Under the pieces are notes generated by a model. That model worked only from the letters and a program-made list of their open reading frames with translations. It made no database searches and was not told the origin of the DNA. Shown here piece by piece: positions 51,301 to 63,435 of a DNA stretch of 64,000 nt. Position numbers and translations under genes: made by a program. Origin of the DNA: Gymnorhina tibicen (lineage: Eukaryota > Chordata > Aves > Passeriformes > Artamidae); the NCBI GenBank assembly GCA_013399875.1, contig VXAZ01006790.1:434001-498000 (forward strand), in the 5' to 3' direction. How positions within the stretch are numbered: the stretch's first letter is position 1; the number at the start of each line of letters is the position of its first letter.

Positions 51301-54300
51301 GGGCTTCAGTAGCCACTTCCTAATGAGAAATATCATGAGGAAAGATGTGCTTCTGTAAATAACAGGTTTTTTTAGTAGTTCATCCACTCAAGGGATAGAT
51401 CAGCATTCCTGAAGCTTTTCCTTTGGTGTTCCATGAAGAACTTTTCTCCCTGAATCAAAACTTTTTGCTGTCTCTGGCAACAGAAGACCAAGTGACTTTA
51501 AAATAATTAGTACTTCATCATTTTGTAATTGTTCTTGCCCCAACATTTTCATGCTGCTATGCCAATCTTAAAAATCAAAATCTCATTAGCTCTTAAACCC
51601 AGGGAGATCTGGAACCAGGGCACTCATTATTTGTTCCTGCTTCCAAGAGGGGAACGCAACTGCACTTTCCAAAACACTTTATCAGCAATATTTCTTGCTC
51701 ACAATGCAACAGGTGGATGTGTTAACCTTTGCTCTTAACAGGAGCACTATATAATTTACGTGATCTTGGCAGCAAAAATGTATCAATGCTAAATGCTTAA
51801 ATTTTGAATAGTAAAATTCAATCTTTAACTTGCTTTTAACTTTTTTAACGAAAAGGTAAAACATGGAAGTGCTTGCTTCTTGGATCATTTACAGATGTTA
51901 AAAAAGTTTAAATGTTTCTTAATTTCAGCAGTAACTACTGCTTTGTTATTTTATCTGGAGCTAGGAAACATTAAAACAATATCTCCTTTTACACTTTTCA
52001 CTGCTTTCATCAGCATGTCTGTAATGCTGTCATGAAGAGGCTTGAATACCAGCATATTTAAGACATTTAATAATTACTTTTTATGCATGATTAAAGATAC
52101 AGGCTTGTATTTCTGATCTGGGATTAAACATACCCTCAGATCAAGGTGGGACACGTCATCCCTGTCGTTTCATCTTTGATCTTCTGTCGCAATGGAATTC
52201 GGACAAAGCTGGAATCTAAACCAGTGATGAGTTCTGGGAAAAAGTAGGTTGTCCTTTTTTAATTTTTGCATCAGATTCAAATGAAGATATTTCCTATGAA
52301 AACTAATAGCTGTCTTAGAAGCACTAACTACAATGATATCAAAAACGCATGTGTAAGATCAAAACTGACTTGCTGTATTTTGGCTCTCTCAAACCTCTTC
52401 CTCGATCACCACGTGTGTATCATCTCCCTTTGGTTTGCTTTCCCAATAGAGCTTGCTATTTTCCCATCCCTAAATCTTGACATTACTAAAAGCTACAAGT
52501 TAAACTACTTCTGTAACAAACTTCATGCCCTCTGTTTGGTTACCACTTCTGAGTGTCATATATTATGACATTTTGGGAAGCTTATGACAGTTTATTTTTC
52601 TGGAGGAGTCTGTGAAGATTACACTGTCTTCATGCTCTTTCACTTATTGAACCTTTCCCCTCCTCATCTGCTTAAAGCTAATACAAACTAACCTTGAAAT
52701 TAAACTTTAGCCTGGCTCTCCAGGATTTCAGCAGCAGAAAAAAATTGAAAAATGACCCAAGACTTGCAAGAAATAGTCAAAGCAGGATTGATTAATTTCT
52801 TAATTACAAAGTCCTTTCACCCCAAAAGGAGACATTATCATTGCTGTCATTTTTGGCCTTGTGTGAATTGCTTGGGGGTACTTAGTAACTGTCTTGTAGA
52901 TGTTAGTGATGCCTATGGATGTGAGGTTACCACTGCTTTGTTTGAGGCTGAGGTGGTCAGCAGTTTGGTGTTGTGAGTGCTGGCAGGAATGAAGATGCAG
53001 TTCAAATGTCTGCCAGAACAGCCCCTTAATTCTTAGTTCATTGTTGCTAGTTATAGTTTAATTATGTTTTTATTTATGAATGACATAATGAAGACTTCAG
53101 TGGATTCGAGATTACCCAGAGTGTAAGTGGGTGGTGGTCCCTCTCCTCCTCTGTTATCTCCATCCCATGTAACATATCTGTATGTGATTTATGGGTGTCT
53201 AATGGAGCATTTGTTTGGGTGTGCTGGCTCTTCCAGTATTGGATCTGTCCCTGGAGAACATTATCTCCAGATAAAGACATGACAGCCATCAAGGAAATCA
53301 GATTAGCTTGTAAAGGTTTATTTAAAAAGGGAATTGAAATTGTGATTATTAATTTATAATTTAATTCCCCATTTACCTAAATGCATCTCACAGACTTTAA
53401 ATGAGATTCTAGGAAACACTGATCAACATTAGAGAGGAACAAATACCCAAAAGTTTTGTCTTCTGAAAAATCAAAGTGGATTCATTTATGAACTCTTCAG
53501 GTGATTTAAATGTTTTTCCCAGTTTTGGGCAAAATATTACATTTGGAGCTGTGCCATATCCTGGCACGTGAGCTGTACCTGACACTTTGGAACAGTGGAG
53601 CCTCAGTTAGTCTGTACACAGGCTGTGATAGAGCCCTGGGACAAACCTGGTATCCTCAGGCTGCTTGGAGCACCTTTAATTTAAAAAGTGGATGCCTGCT
53701 TGGGCATTCAGTAATCGCCTAGGAGAGATTGTCATCTTTCATTACCGCATTAACCTTTAGAGCTGACAACAGTGTGCCAGCTCACAATAATTGAGCACAG
53801 GTCCATGAAAATTAGTTTCTTACCTCGAGATTGTGCATATGGTTGGGTTGTTCACTCACTGGGGTTATTTTGCGAGTGACATTATTTTTCTCACTGAATT
53901 TTAGCTTAATTTTTAAATTACTGGCTTAGACTGTTGTCTCCTTAAAATACCTATCCTGGAGCTGGAAGAGGAAGAATGGGAGAAACATTTGTGTCTCCTT
54001 TGAAACTTGTAACTTGCAGCTGTTCCAGCACTGCATTTTTGGAATTTGATGGAGCATGAATTCGAGGCAATTCCTTTTGTTGTGTTTTGAGGGAAGGAAC
54101 AAGTGTTTGGGACATTGTGCATTCTGAAATAAAACCTCTAATTTTGTGTTTCACACAATCTGTCCTTCCTTGCCAATGCTTCAGCCCAAATACCCCTTAT
54201 CTAACAAGCTAGAGTTTCTTCTTGTGGTGTAATATTCAGAAGTCCCAAATATTTATCATTTAATGGAAATTAGGCATGTGTAATGTCAATACTAATGGGG

Positions 54301-57300
54301 TATTTGTGTTACTTCAATAAACTAGACTTTAATTAGAAGTTACACTGAAGGTCTGATTAGAAAGCAGAGCCCTTCTAGGGATCAATTCTCAGTCAAATTC
54401 AGATGATGTAAATGTAACTGCAAAGTTATATATTTGTTAATCAGTGTGAACAACTTGCTCTGTGTGAAAGAAGCCTTAGAGAAGTAATTTTGCACCCTGA
54501 GCACGTTTCTTGTCTGAAGCACGTTATTAGAGGCTGTTTTCAAATTGCATAACAAGCTTTAGACTTCTGCTCTTGAGGGCAGATCTACCATTTCCAGTTA
54601 CATATTCTAGCACTTTCTTAATTTCTGATACAATATATCTGGGATAGGTTGTTTTATTATAATTTCTCTTGTTTTATAACTTGCTAATTGTAAATCACAC
54701 CATACTCCACTTGTAAAGAAGCTGTGCATACTCTAAGTGCTGAAAAGGATACTGAGAGTAATTTATTTAAGGGACTAATATCTCCCCATATCACTTTCAG
54801 TCACTTAAGCAGCTGAATAAAGCCCAAATATTATTTTCTTCAGCTGGGAACTATTTCCATCATGTCACTTAAAATTGAGGGATTGGAAAATTGCATGCTA
54901 TGAGGTTTTTTGTTTTTTTTTTTCTGAAAAGCTACTGTTTGTTTATTTATCGTGGTGCTGATAGATGGCCAAGACACTTAAGGGATAATCAGGCAATTTC
55001 CGAAGTACTTATCAAATGAATTAGAGGCAAGTTGAAACTGCAGCAGGATGAATTCATTCCTATTAAACTAAATTGTCTTAAACTAATGAGGTAGAGAGAA
55101 TATGACTTGTGTCCAGCCTGTGGTGAAGATTTTTCCCTCATTCAAGTAGAGAGATTAATGATTTGTCTACATATGCAAATGCCCCAAAATAACTCTTTTG
55201 GAATATTTTTCTGAATAGTTGTATTGACACATATTTCTCACACAGGCAGTCATACTCTAGAAAAAAAAGATGTGATTTTTTAATGTAAAAGTGTTGTTAA
55301 TCTAAGATGTCTGTAACTTCATGGAGTTTTATTCCAAAATAATTCTTCATATTGACTCTCGAGTACTGTAAAGCTTGAGGAGTCTAAGGACTCTCATAGT
55401 TTATGTACAGTTTTATACAGCCTGAGGCAGGAAGGATCCACAACATCACCAAGCCTGCTGGAGCATGTGTGAAAATCCTTTACATGTCAGCGTTATCCTT
55501 GTAATTTATTGGTTTCACATGTAGCTAACAGTGGTTTGTTTTTAAAGATGAATCTTCTACAATGGTACTCAGCTTTTGTAAATTTATAGTATGGAAAAAT
55601 GGCAATGCAGTTACATTTCATCATTCTAACAGTCTAAATATGTTTGTCCTCATTCCTCCCCAAATGTCCCATATCTTAGTTTTCCTGACAGAGAAGCAGT
55701 GATGAGGTAGAGAAACACAACTTCTCACTTAGTGCTTTTTTTGATGAGGTACTTGATTACAAATTTGCATAACAAGCAGTTTAGTTTGTCATTGTAATCC
55801 CTGGAAGTTTTGATGACCATCTTTGTAAATGTAAAATTGTATTTGCAGTTCCAGTGAAACTGGAATGGTGCAAGTTTGTACAGTATGGAAATATGTCTTT
55901 TGACAGATTTCCCCTCAGAATCCCTTAACATGACGTGATGTTGACCAGTTGAAACTTGCCTGGTTACTTTACCAAGTGTAATTTACCTGGATCCTACCTG
56001 GAAGAAGGATTTTGTGGAGAAATTTTGATGCATATACAGCAGCTTTTTATATTCTCAATTTTCCTGTTGCTAATTCAACTCCTGTTGCCTCCAGTTAAAT
56101 GTATTTCTCTCCTAATTCCCTCTGCATATCTTTTATGAGCTCTCAATCTCTCACACTTGTTTCCACAGGAGATTTCTGACAGTTGGAAACAGTTTGAGGG
56201 ACAAATGCAGTTTTCCCAAGCTTGTAAACAGGTTTTTCTATCTTCAGCTCTGTCAATATATATTACAGGGCCTATAAATGCAAATATTGTTAATGAAAAA
56301 TCAATATTTCCCAGATGCTGTATGCTAAAGCAGTCAAACTGCTTCTGATTAATCACTTAATTAGATAGCTGATGCTTCCAATAATTTTGATGAATATTCT
56401 GGCCTTGAGATCAATATTGCATTTTCCAATTTCTTCTGGGATCTGGGCTGCTACAAGTGACAGAACATGTGTGCTAGTCCTGAGCATGTTATTAATCTTT
56501 CTTTACAAATTAGCATGGTTTTCTTTCAGTTTTGCTTAGATCTGTGAGGGTTCAGTGAGTATTTACTGATGGACTGGTTGTGTGAAAGATGAAAAATGTG
56601 ATCAATTAAAACTGATTATGAGGAGTTTGACTCATCTTGGTGTTGATTTTACTGTGTCTTGGTTTACTAAAAGGCTCGTTGGCTGAAACTTTTTCTGTGA
56701 TGGCATTTCTGGAAACATAACCAAAAGTGATGCTGAAAGAATAAGGGTCTAATGTAGAGCTCATGAAATGGAAGTTACCACCTCTCACTGGTCTTTACAT
56801 TTTTGGTGTGACATACTTGAGGCAGAGAATAGGAGGTATTAAGTTCTAATGTGAAATAAATCTTAAAATAGAAAGCCTTGTTTTAATCAGACATAATTAG
56901 GATTTTGACTACTTTTCCCACATATTTAAATGTGAATTAAAGGACTTTTTAATTCTGATGCTAAAGTAAAAGATGCCTCTTTGCTCTTGTCCTGTCACTA
57001 GGGTAGGGAATGAATATTTTAATGAAAAAGATAAACCAGGACCTCAAAAAGGTGTCTGTTGTTACAGGGTCTGACATGGTCATGGAGAGCTCCTTAAAGC
57101 AGCATGATCACTCTCGAGGAGGATCTCTCAATTTAGGGCACAACTGTGGTCTGTATCTCCTAGCTGGAAAAGGAATGTACCTATAGAAGTCACAAATAGG
57201 ATAATGAACATTTACAAAGAAACTTCCCAATTTAACAGAACATATAGGCAGAAAATTTTAGTGGCTCTTAATTTAAGACTCAATTAAAATATCAGTACCG

Positions 57301-60300
57301 ATAATTACTGGGACCTGTGTGTCTTTGCATAGGGTGTTAAATGCACCCAATACTTGTCTACGTTTTATTCTAATTAGATCTATTTAAATACAAGAATGAT
57401 ATTTTGATGTTGAGAGCAGTTACTGCATTTCCACCTTGACTACCATTGACTAATTGGCAAAGTGGGAATATTCTGAAAAAGACAGGTTTTCTGCTTTGTG
57501 ATGGTGTGATGGCACAAGTTTTTCTGTAATTGCCATCCTACAGGTACTATTCAGGAAAAGGTTTACATCTGGAAAATTAATTGTGTTGAATTCAATAAAT
57601 ATCACATTTTAAGTATTGCCAGATCCTGGTGCAGTAAATACTTTCTCCTGTGCATGAATGCAACAAATAAATAGGATTTGTTGTGGGCAAATACTTTTAA
57701 TCTTTTTTGTAAAGGAAACAGAACTCGTGTATTGTCTTTAGCACTGAAATAAGACTAACTTTACTAATGGCTAAATAATCAAACTACTTTCTGTGTGGCA
57801 TTCGTTATCCAGAAATTGCCCATGGTTTAGGGGCTGTGGAAGCTGTTTTGGATGGCGATGCTGTGTGCTGCTACTCTCTTACCCGTCACGAATTTCTGCA
57901 GAAAAGGGCACTCAATCATCATTATGAAAATCTTTCAATTAATCATAGTGACTTGTGAATTTTAGGAAAAGTGGGATTGCTCATTCTTTAAAAGTCACAT
58001 TGCTAGGATGGCATTCATCTCAGTTACTTTCAGCTGTCTGAAAGTGGTATCATTAGTTTAAGGTAGTTGCCTGGGCTCCCTCTGTGTTTAAGACAGAAAA
58101 TCAGACATTTTAAGAAGTGGATTTGGTCAACCTAATGAATTGATCTAGTGAACAAAATGTCATCTGGTGTCCATCAGCCTCCACTGAATGCAGAATGCCT
58201 TGATAATTGGCTTTGATTTTACCCCTAACCTGGTATGACCAATGTTGTTAGATGTGTCCTTCTTTTCAGAGTCTGGAATTTCTATGTTAGTAAATTTTAT
58301 GATTTTCTACCTTCAGTGAAGGAATTTCAGGATTTTAGTTTAACTGAGATCATGACATGCCTTCCTGTAATTTTGAACTTGAATGCCACTTTGCCCATCA
58401 GCCTCACAAAACTTCTAAATTGCAATGTATCAAATAAAGACAATTTAAAAAGTTACTCAGGTGAAAATAGAACTTTCTGTAAATATTGCTGCTCAAGAAA
58501 TTTCTTTTCAAGTATTTTCAAAAACTCAGAACTTTGGAGCCAATTGTAAGCTTATTGAATTTGTGTACATTTGATTTGTTTAATATGGTTAATACTCACT
58601 TTGCTTCAGTAAGGCATTACAGGCGTGCACATACATTATTTATGGTAGGAAAATGGTCTTGGAGGAATAGGTGGGAGAGCTGAAAAAGATAAAGAAACAC
58701 TGAGGAAAAGAAAAGGAAAACCAGAGTGGAAAGCAGTAGGGATGAAATGAAGCTTTAGAAGTAGATAATATGTGTTAACTTATCGAGACATCTCAGTGAG
58801 AATGGATTTTAGTAATAATCTAGACAAATAAAACCTGGAAGGAATGCTGCAAATTTGGTGGATGAGAAAACATCAGTTGTGTGCACCTATTTTGATCTAA
58901 TATGAACATGGTGAGGAAAAATTTCAAATGTTGAAATATTGTAGAGGAGAGTTGTTTCAGCATCACATTAAAATGCAGATTCTGAAGGATATTGCAAATA
59001 CCTAGATTTCATTGATAGTTGTGTGCAAGGATGTCTAAATTAGCAAATGTTGTTAACTGGTGTCTGAAGGCAAAAGAAATGTGTGCATGACTTTACACTT
59101 GGTGATCAAGCAGCTGTATTACTCCAAGTGTGTGTTTCTGTAACTTCATTATGATAGTATTGGATGGTTATGTGTCCTCCCTCCCTTTAAAGACAAATCT
59201 CTGGCTGATTCCAAATTCAAGAAGTTGCTAAATTACAAGTGTCCTGTGTGTTGGAGTAATGGCATGATGATGCCTTTCCCATAGATTCTGCCTTTGTATC
59301 TACTGTGGTTATTGGCTTTGCATTTGCATTTGTTGTGTGTGCCAGCCACTGGTCTGGTGTAGAGCACCGGAAGAAGCCAAAGAGGTAGTGACTGCACTTC
59401 AAGATGCCAATTTTATACTAATCCTTTGGCTTTTTAAGGCTCATTACAGACTGTGGATAACTGGGAGCAATGATTGTGTAGCAAACAGCATAACTGGATG
59501 CTAATAATTTACTAAAACTTTGTAACTAAATGGAAATAAAATTGAATAATTTCACTGTCCCAGCTGAACCTGCCCAGTCAGTTCCTTTTTGGTTTTGTAG
59601 AGGAGCCAGAACAAATTTCCCAGTTCCATTCTGTCAATGAAAACCCATAGTCCTTTGTTTACTTTTACCTTCTTCATGCACACTCAAATTTGCAGCTTCA
59701 AAATTATTGCAATAGATATTCTGCTCTTTGTTCACTGGGAGCTTGCATGTGCAGCATTTTCAGCCATGCATATCTCTGAACTTTCATCTTTAAGCACATC
59801 CACAACTGGCAGTTTCATGCAAATGTATGTTTAGATCCTGATTGCATTTTAACTGAAGCAGAAGCCAAGGTAAATGTTTCTGTCCACTCCTACTCAGAAT
59901 AAACAATAATATTCTGCTGGGTCTCAAGGGTATGATATAAGCAAAAACAATACTTACACTGATAATCAAAATATCCAAAACAAGGTACCCAGCAAAGTAT
60001 ACAGAGAAAGATATTAAGAGAAAAAAAGTTTTCTGAATTTGAAATATGTAATGTCGATCTAACTTTTGTATTTTTACTAAAAATCTTCCCATAGTAATGT
60101 TTGCATATAGGTGTGTAATTAGGAGGGAGGATAAATTAGGATAATTAGGGGGAGAGAATGTAGGACTCTGAGCTCTTTAAAAAAATGGTTTTATAATTGG
60201 ACCAGTGATCACAACCAGAATGTTGGGAATTTACCTGCAGATCTGATAAGAAGTTTTCTGATTCACTTGACAAATTCTGCACTTTATTCGTTTCTCTGAA

Positions 60301-60337
60301 AAAAGAAGGTAAAGTTTAAAATCCTAATCATCAGACT
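48331..60337. other. Long non-coding stretch, no gene recognised
   Basis: About 12 kb of AT-rich unique sequence. Seen here: a two-copy 30-bp tandem duplication at 49208-49267; short A- or T-runs near 50319-50327, 50780-50789, 54910-54921 and 55260-55269; a TCF-like ctttgatctt near 52171-52180; and a sense-neutral background of short chance frames (104 codons maximum, 58235-58549). No exon, RNA, LTR or CR1 copy was recognised. Confidence 0.55.
49208..49267. repeat. Two-copy 30-bp tandem duplication
   Basis: The unit starts tgtaaaatag and ends gtatttt; the two copies differ at about four positions. Simple local duplication. Confidence 0.85.
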
Positions 60338-60560
60338 TATTATTATTATCATCATTATTATATCATAATAATAGTATTAGCAATATCAATAATAGTAATA
60401 TTAATAATATAATGTATTTTAGAATATAAAATATATCATAATATATATAATTATAGTCATATAATATATATCAACAGATAATCAATATAATCAATGTCGA
60501 TAATATAGATATTAGCATTAATATTAAGATTGCTATTAAGATTAGTATTAATTTTTTTTT
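60338..60560. repeat. Degenerate ATT/ATA-rich block
   Basis: Over 200 bases that are more than 85% A/T with ATTATT, ATCATT, AATAAT and ATATAT words, ending in a nine- to ten-T run. It probably derives from an expanded (ATT)n array with later mutation. C and G occur mostly in atc/gat words spaced about 6-15 bases apart. Confidence 0.8.
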
Positions 60561-61559
60561 GCTGCTGCTGAACATATTGACAGGGAAAAAAGCCTTATTT
60601 ACAAGAGAAATGCCCAGTAATAAATCCTGGAAAATATAAATTCATCAGGAAATGGACAGCCTCTAAATTTAGATGGACTTGAAATATCCGTCCTTTTGAA
60701 GACATAATTCAGATAAAAGCAAGGCATGCTGAAAGGAATTCTGTAGCATATACAATAGCTATTTTAAATCAATTTTTAGGAGACAGATACAATTTTGGGT
60801 TTTTTCTTACATATATGTTCAAGTATACATGAATCAAATCTGTACAATAGCTTTCTTGCTGCCAGCTATTTCTTTTCTATAATCTGATAAATAAACTGGC
60901 CAGCAAGTTGTAGCCTCTGTTGCCAATTCACCTGTAATTCTTTGCCAACTGAATCCTTTGGTTTTATGCTGCCTATTTATGAAATAGCTCGGTGGCATAT
61001 TGATTTTCATAATGACTTCAGTTATGAAGAAAAGTCCACATATTTGTCAAGTATCTAAATATCAAACAATACATTTGTTGCCCTGAAAACACTCTATTCT
61101 TACCCTAAGGTTAAACTGGGCTATCTCAATACCAGTACCTTGTGTGTTTCTGAAAATAATGGCATTGTTTTGCAGTGTCTGACAAAAATGCACCCCAGAA
61201 TACAAGGGTACTCTATGCTTGTGATCTAGAATATCTTGGATTGTCTTCCCAATCCATCTTTAATTTTTTTCTTTTGTTTTAAAATAGAAATATTGTGGTG
61301 TGGGTCAAAAGACTGTCCATTTAAAATCAGTGGTAGTTGTGTGCTACAGGACCATCAGGCAGAATATGAATAACTTATTTGAATCAATGTTTTTTCTCAT
61401 CTTTCTTGTAACAATCACTCCCTCTGCAAGCACGACTTGTGGTAACAAAAGATTTGCTGCTCTGTGAAACTACCTAAATGATCTCCGTAAAATCTGTATC
61501 TCAGTCAGAAGGGGAGGTTGTCCTTTGGTAATTTATACAAATGATACACTATCATTTGA
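60561..61559. other. Non-coding stretch, no gene recognised
   Basis: AT-rich unique sequence between the ATT-rich block and the TAAT-rich element. Nothing recognised. Confidence 0.55.
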
Positions 61560-61710
61560 TTACTCATTTATTTAATATGCTTTTTTGATCTGCCAGCGCT
61601 GATCAGATATTCATGCGGTGGCAACGGTCTTTTAATAATGAATTCATTCTCATGCCCGTGAAGCAGTAATCACGGGGACCTGTCTTTTAATAATTGTTAA
61701 TTAATATAAG
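61560..61710. promoter_or_regulatory. TAAT-rich candidate conserved non-coding element
   Basis: It contains multiple homeodomain-type cores (attaat, taataa, aattaa) and an exact 13-bp direct repeat gtcttttaataat at 61627-61639 and 61682-61694. Between the copies lie unusually CpG-containing words for this region (atgcggtggc, aacggtc, gcccgtgaag, taatcacggg). This mixture is typical of vertebrate developmental enhancers, but conservation cannot be shown from one sequence. Confidence 0.3.
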
Positions 61711-63056
61711 TACATATTCAGTCTTTGCTTTCAGCGCAATCATTGTGTGACACTTGGCATAGAAGAAAATATCGTGTGGAATAAATTGAATTTCTTCATC
61801 TTGATGTGACTCAGGACTAGTAAATGCCCAAGCAGATGTTGACATAAATGCAAACCAAAATGTTACCAGCAAGTTCTCTATTTAATATCCAGATAGTCGT
61901 CCTCATTTCCTGATTTCTCTACAGTGTTATGGTGCAGGTACATTTAGCTTTGAAATCTTAGCCATGCAAGAAAACAGGTGAGGGAGAGGACGAAGATGAA
62001 AGGAAAAAGAGTTTGCTCCTCTCTGGGAAAATTATTCTATGTTTCTAGGGGCTGACCATGAGACCTGGCAAGTACATGTGTGAAAGAGCTCATTAGGTAG
62101 CAATAAATGGAGTTATTCTGGCCTTGAACCAGAGTATAAACACCAGTAATGTTTATACTCTGAGACATTTTAGAAATATGTAGAAGTTCATTCCATTTCT
62201 GGTATATTTGTATAGAAGTGGAGAATTTTTTGTCTGTATATTGTTCTGTGGGCATTTTTCTAATGTGCATTGTAGACACATAATGGTAAAACCACTGCTA
62301 TTGCAAAATGTGCTTCAGATATCAAACTGTTGTAGAGGTGCAATGATGAGCCAGAAAAAAAGACTCAAGGTCATAACTTACTATATCTAATGCTCTTAGA
62401 TTCTTTTGCCATCTTTAATCCTCAGCTGCAAATGCTATGACTCTCCTCTTCATGGCTGTATTGGAAGGCCTCTGGTGGCAACAGCTGAGGTTCTAATACC
62501 TTTGAACTTTATAGGAAAAAGTTTATAGGAAAAAAGAAAAGCCATAACTCATAGACAACAACTCCTCACTTCTGGACTTCCCATTGCCAGTAAAAATCAG
62601 TGGGATGGCAGTATGACTTGGAGTGTTTATTCTCTTAATTAATACCCTTCGATACCAAGTCATGTGGGCTGACATGACTCTGCAGCTGATGGTAGTCATT
62701 TGCAGAAGTATTCATTCTACAGCAGACATGGTTTAATTAGCAATCAAGTCTTTAGAGCTGTCATCTTCATTAAGCATTAGCTCTTCGTAAAGTATGCTAT
62801 GTACAAAGGAGGTGCTTGGAGCTGTGCTGGTACTCAAATACTTCAGCGAAGGAGATGCCTCTTCCATTGTTCCTTTAACTGTCAAGTAAGGACAGTTTGG
62901 CTTTTGGGTTTTCTTCGTGAGACAAATCACTGTTGTTGTATAAACCTGGTTCCCATTAGGAATATTTATTGTGGATATATCCCAAATGAAAATATTCCAG
63001 AAAATCTCCAGAGAGCAGCTTCTGAATGAGTCTCTAATGTGCCATTAAAAACCAGT
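61711..63056. other. Non-coding stretch, no gene recognised
   Basis: No gene recognised. Holds the perfect hairpin at 62130-62162 and a small 13-14-bp duplication of tttataggaaaaa near 62509-62534. Confidence 0.55.
62130..62162. other. Perfect inverted repeat (13-bp arms, 7-base loop)
   Basis: The left arm is cagagtataaaca (62130-62142), the loop ccagtaa, and the right arm tgtttatactctg (62150-62162). All 13 pairs match. A stem of 13 bp is shorter than a canonical pre-miRNA stem (about 30 bp), and the flanks do not obviously extend the pairing. It is not followed by a T-run terminator. Confidence 0.9.
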
Positions 63057-63435
63057 ACAATCTTGGAATGGTTTGGGTTGGAAGGGACCCTAAGGATCAT
63101 TCAGTTCCAACACCCTGCCATGGGCAGGGACACCTTTCACTATCCCAGGTTGCTCAGAGCTCCATCCAACCTGGCCTTGGACACTTCCAGGGATGGGGCA
63201 GCCACAGCTTCTCTGGGCAACCTGTGCCAGGCCCTCACCACCCTCACAGCAAAGGATTTCTTCCTAATATCTAATCTCCACCTATTCTCTTTCAGTTTGA
63301 AGCCATAGCCCCTTGTACTGTGACTCCATGCTTTTGTAATAACTCCCCCTTCATCTTTCTTGTAGGCTCCCTTCAGATATTGGAAACCCACAGTTAGGTC
63401 ACCCCAGGACCTTCTCTTCAAACATTTTATATGGA
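63057..63435 (-). repeat. CR1 LINE 3' end with open ORF2 C-terminus
   Basis: The best-preserved CR1 copy. Its 3' end is at the left (cttggaatggtttgggttgg, reverse complement of the terminal octamer and 3' UTR). On the minus strand a frame of 93 codons (63421 down to 63140) stays open to a TAG. It contains RLDIRKKSF, VVRAWHRLPREAV and PSLEVSKARLDGAL, matching the CR1 ORF2 C-terminus (RLDIRKNFF, VVKHWNRLPREVV, PSLEVFKRRVDVAL). The segment upstream in the element (RRSWGDLTVGFQYLKGAYKK) also fits. Past ~63435 similarity is lost, so the copy is 5'-truncated to about 380 bases and cannot encode RT or endonuclease. Confidence 0.95.
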
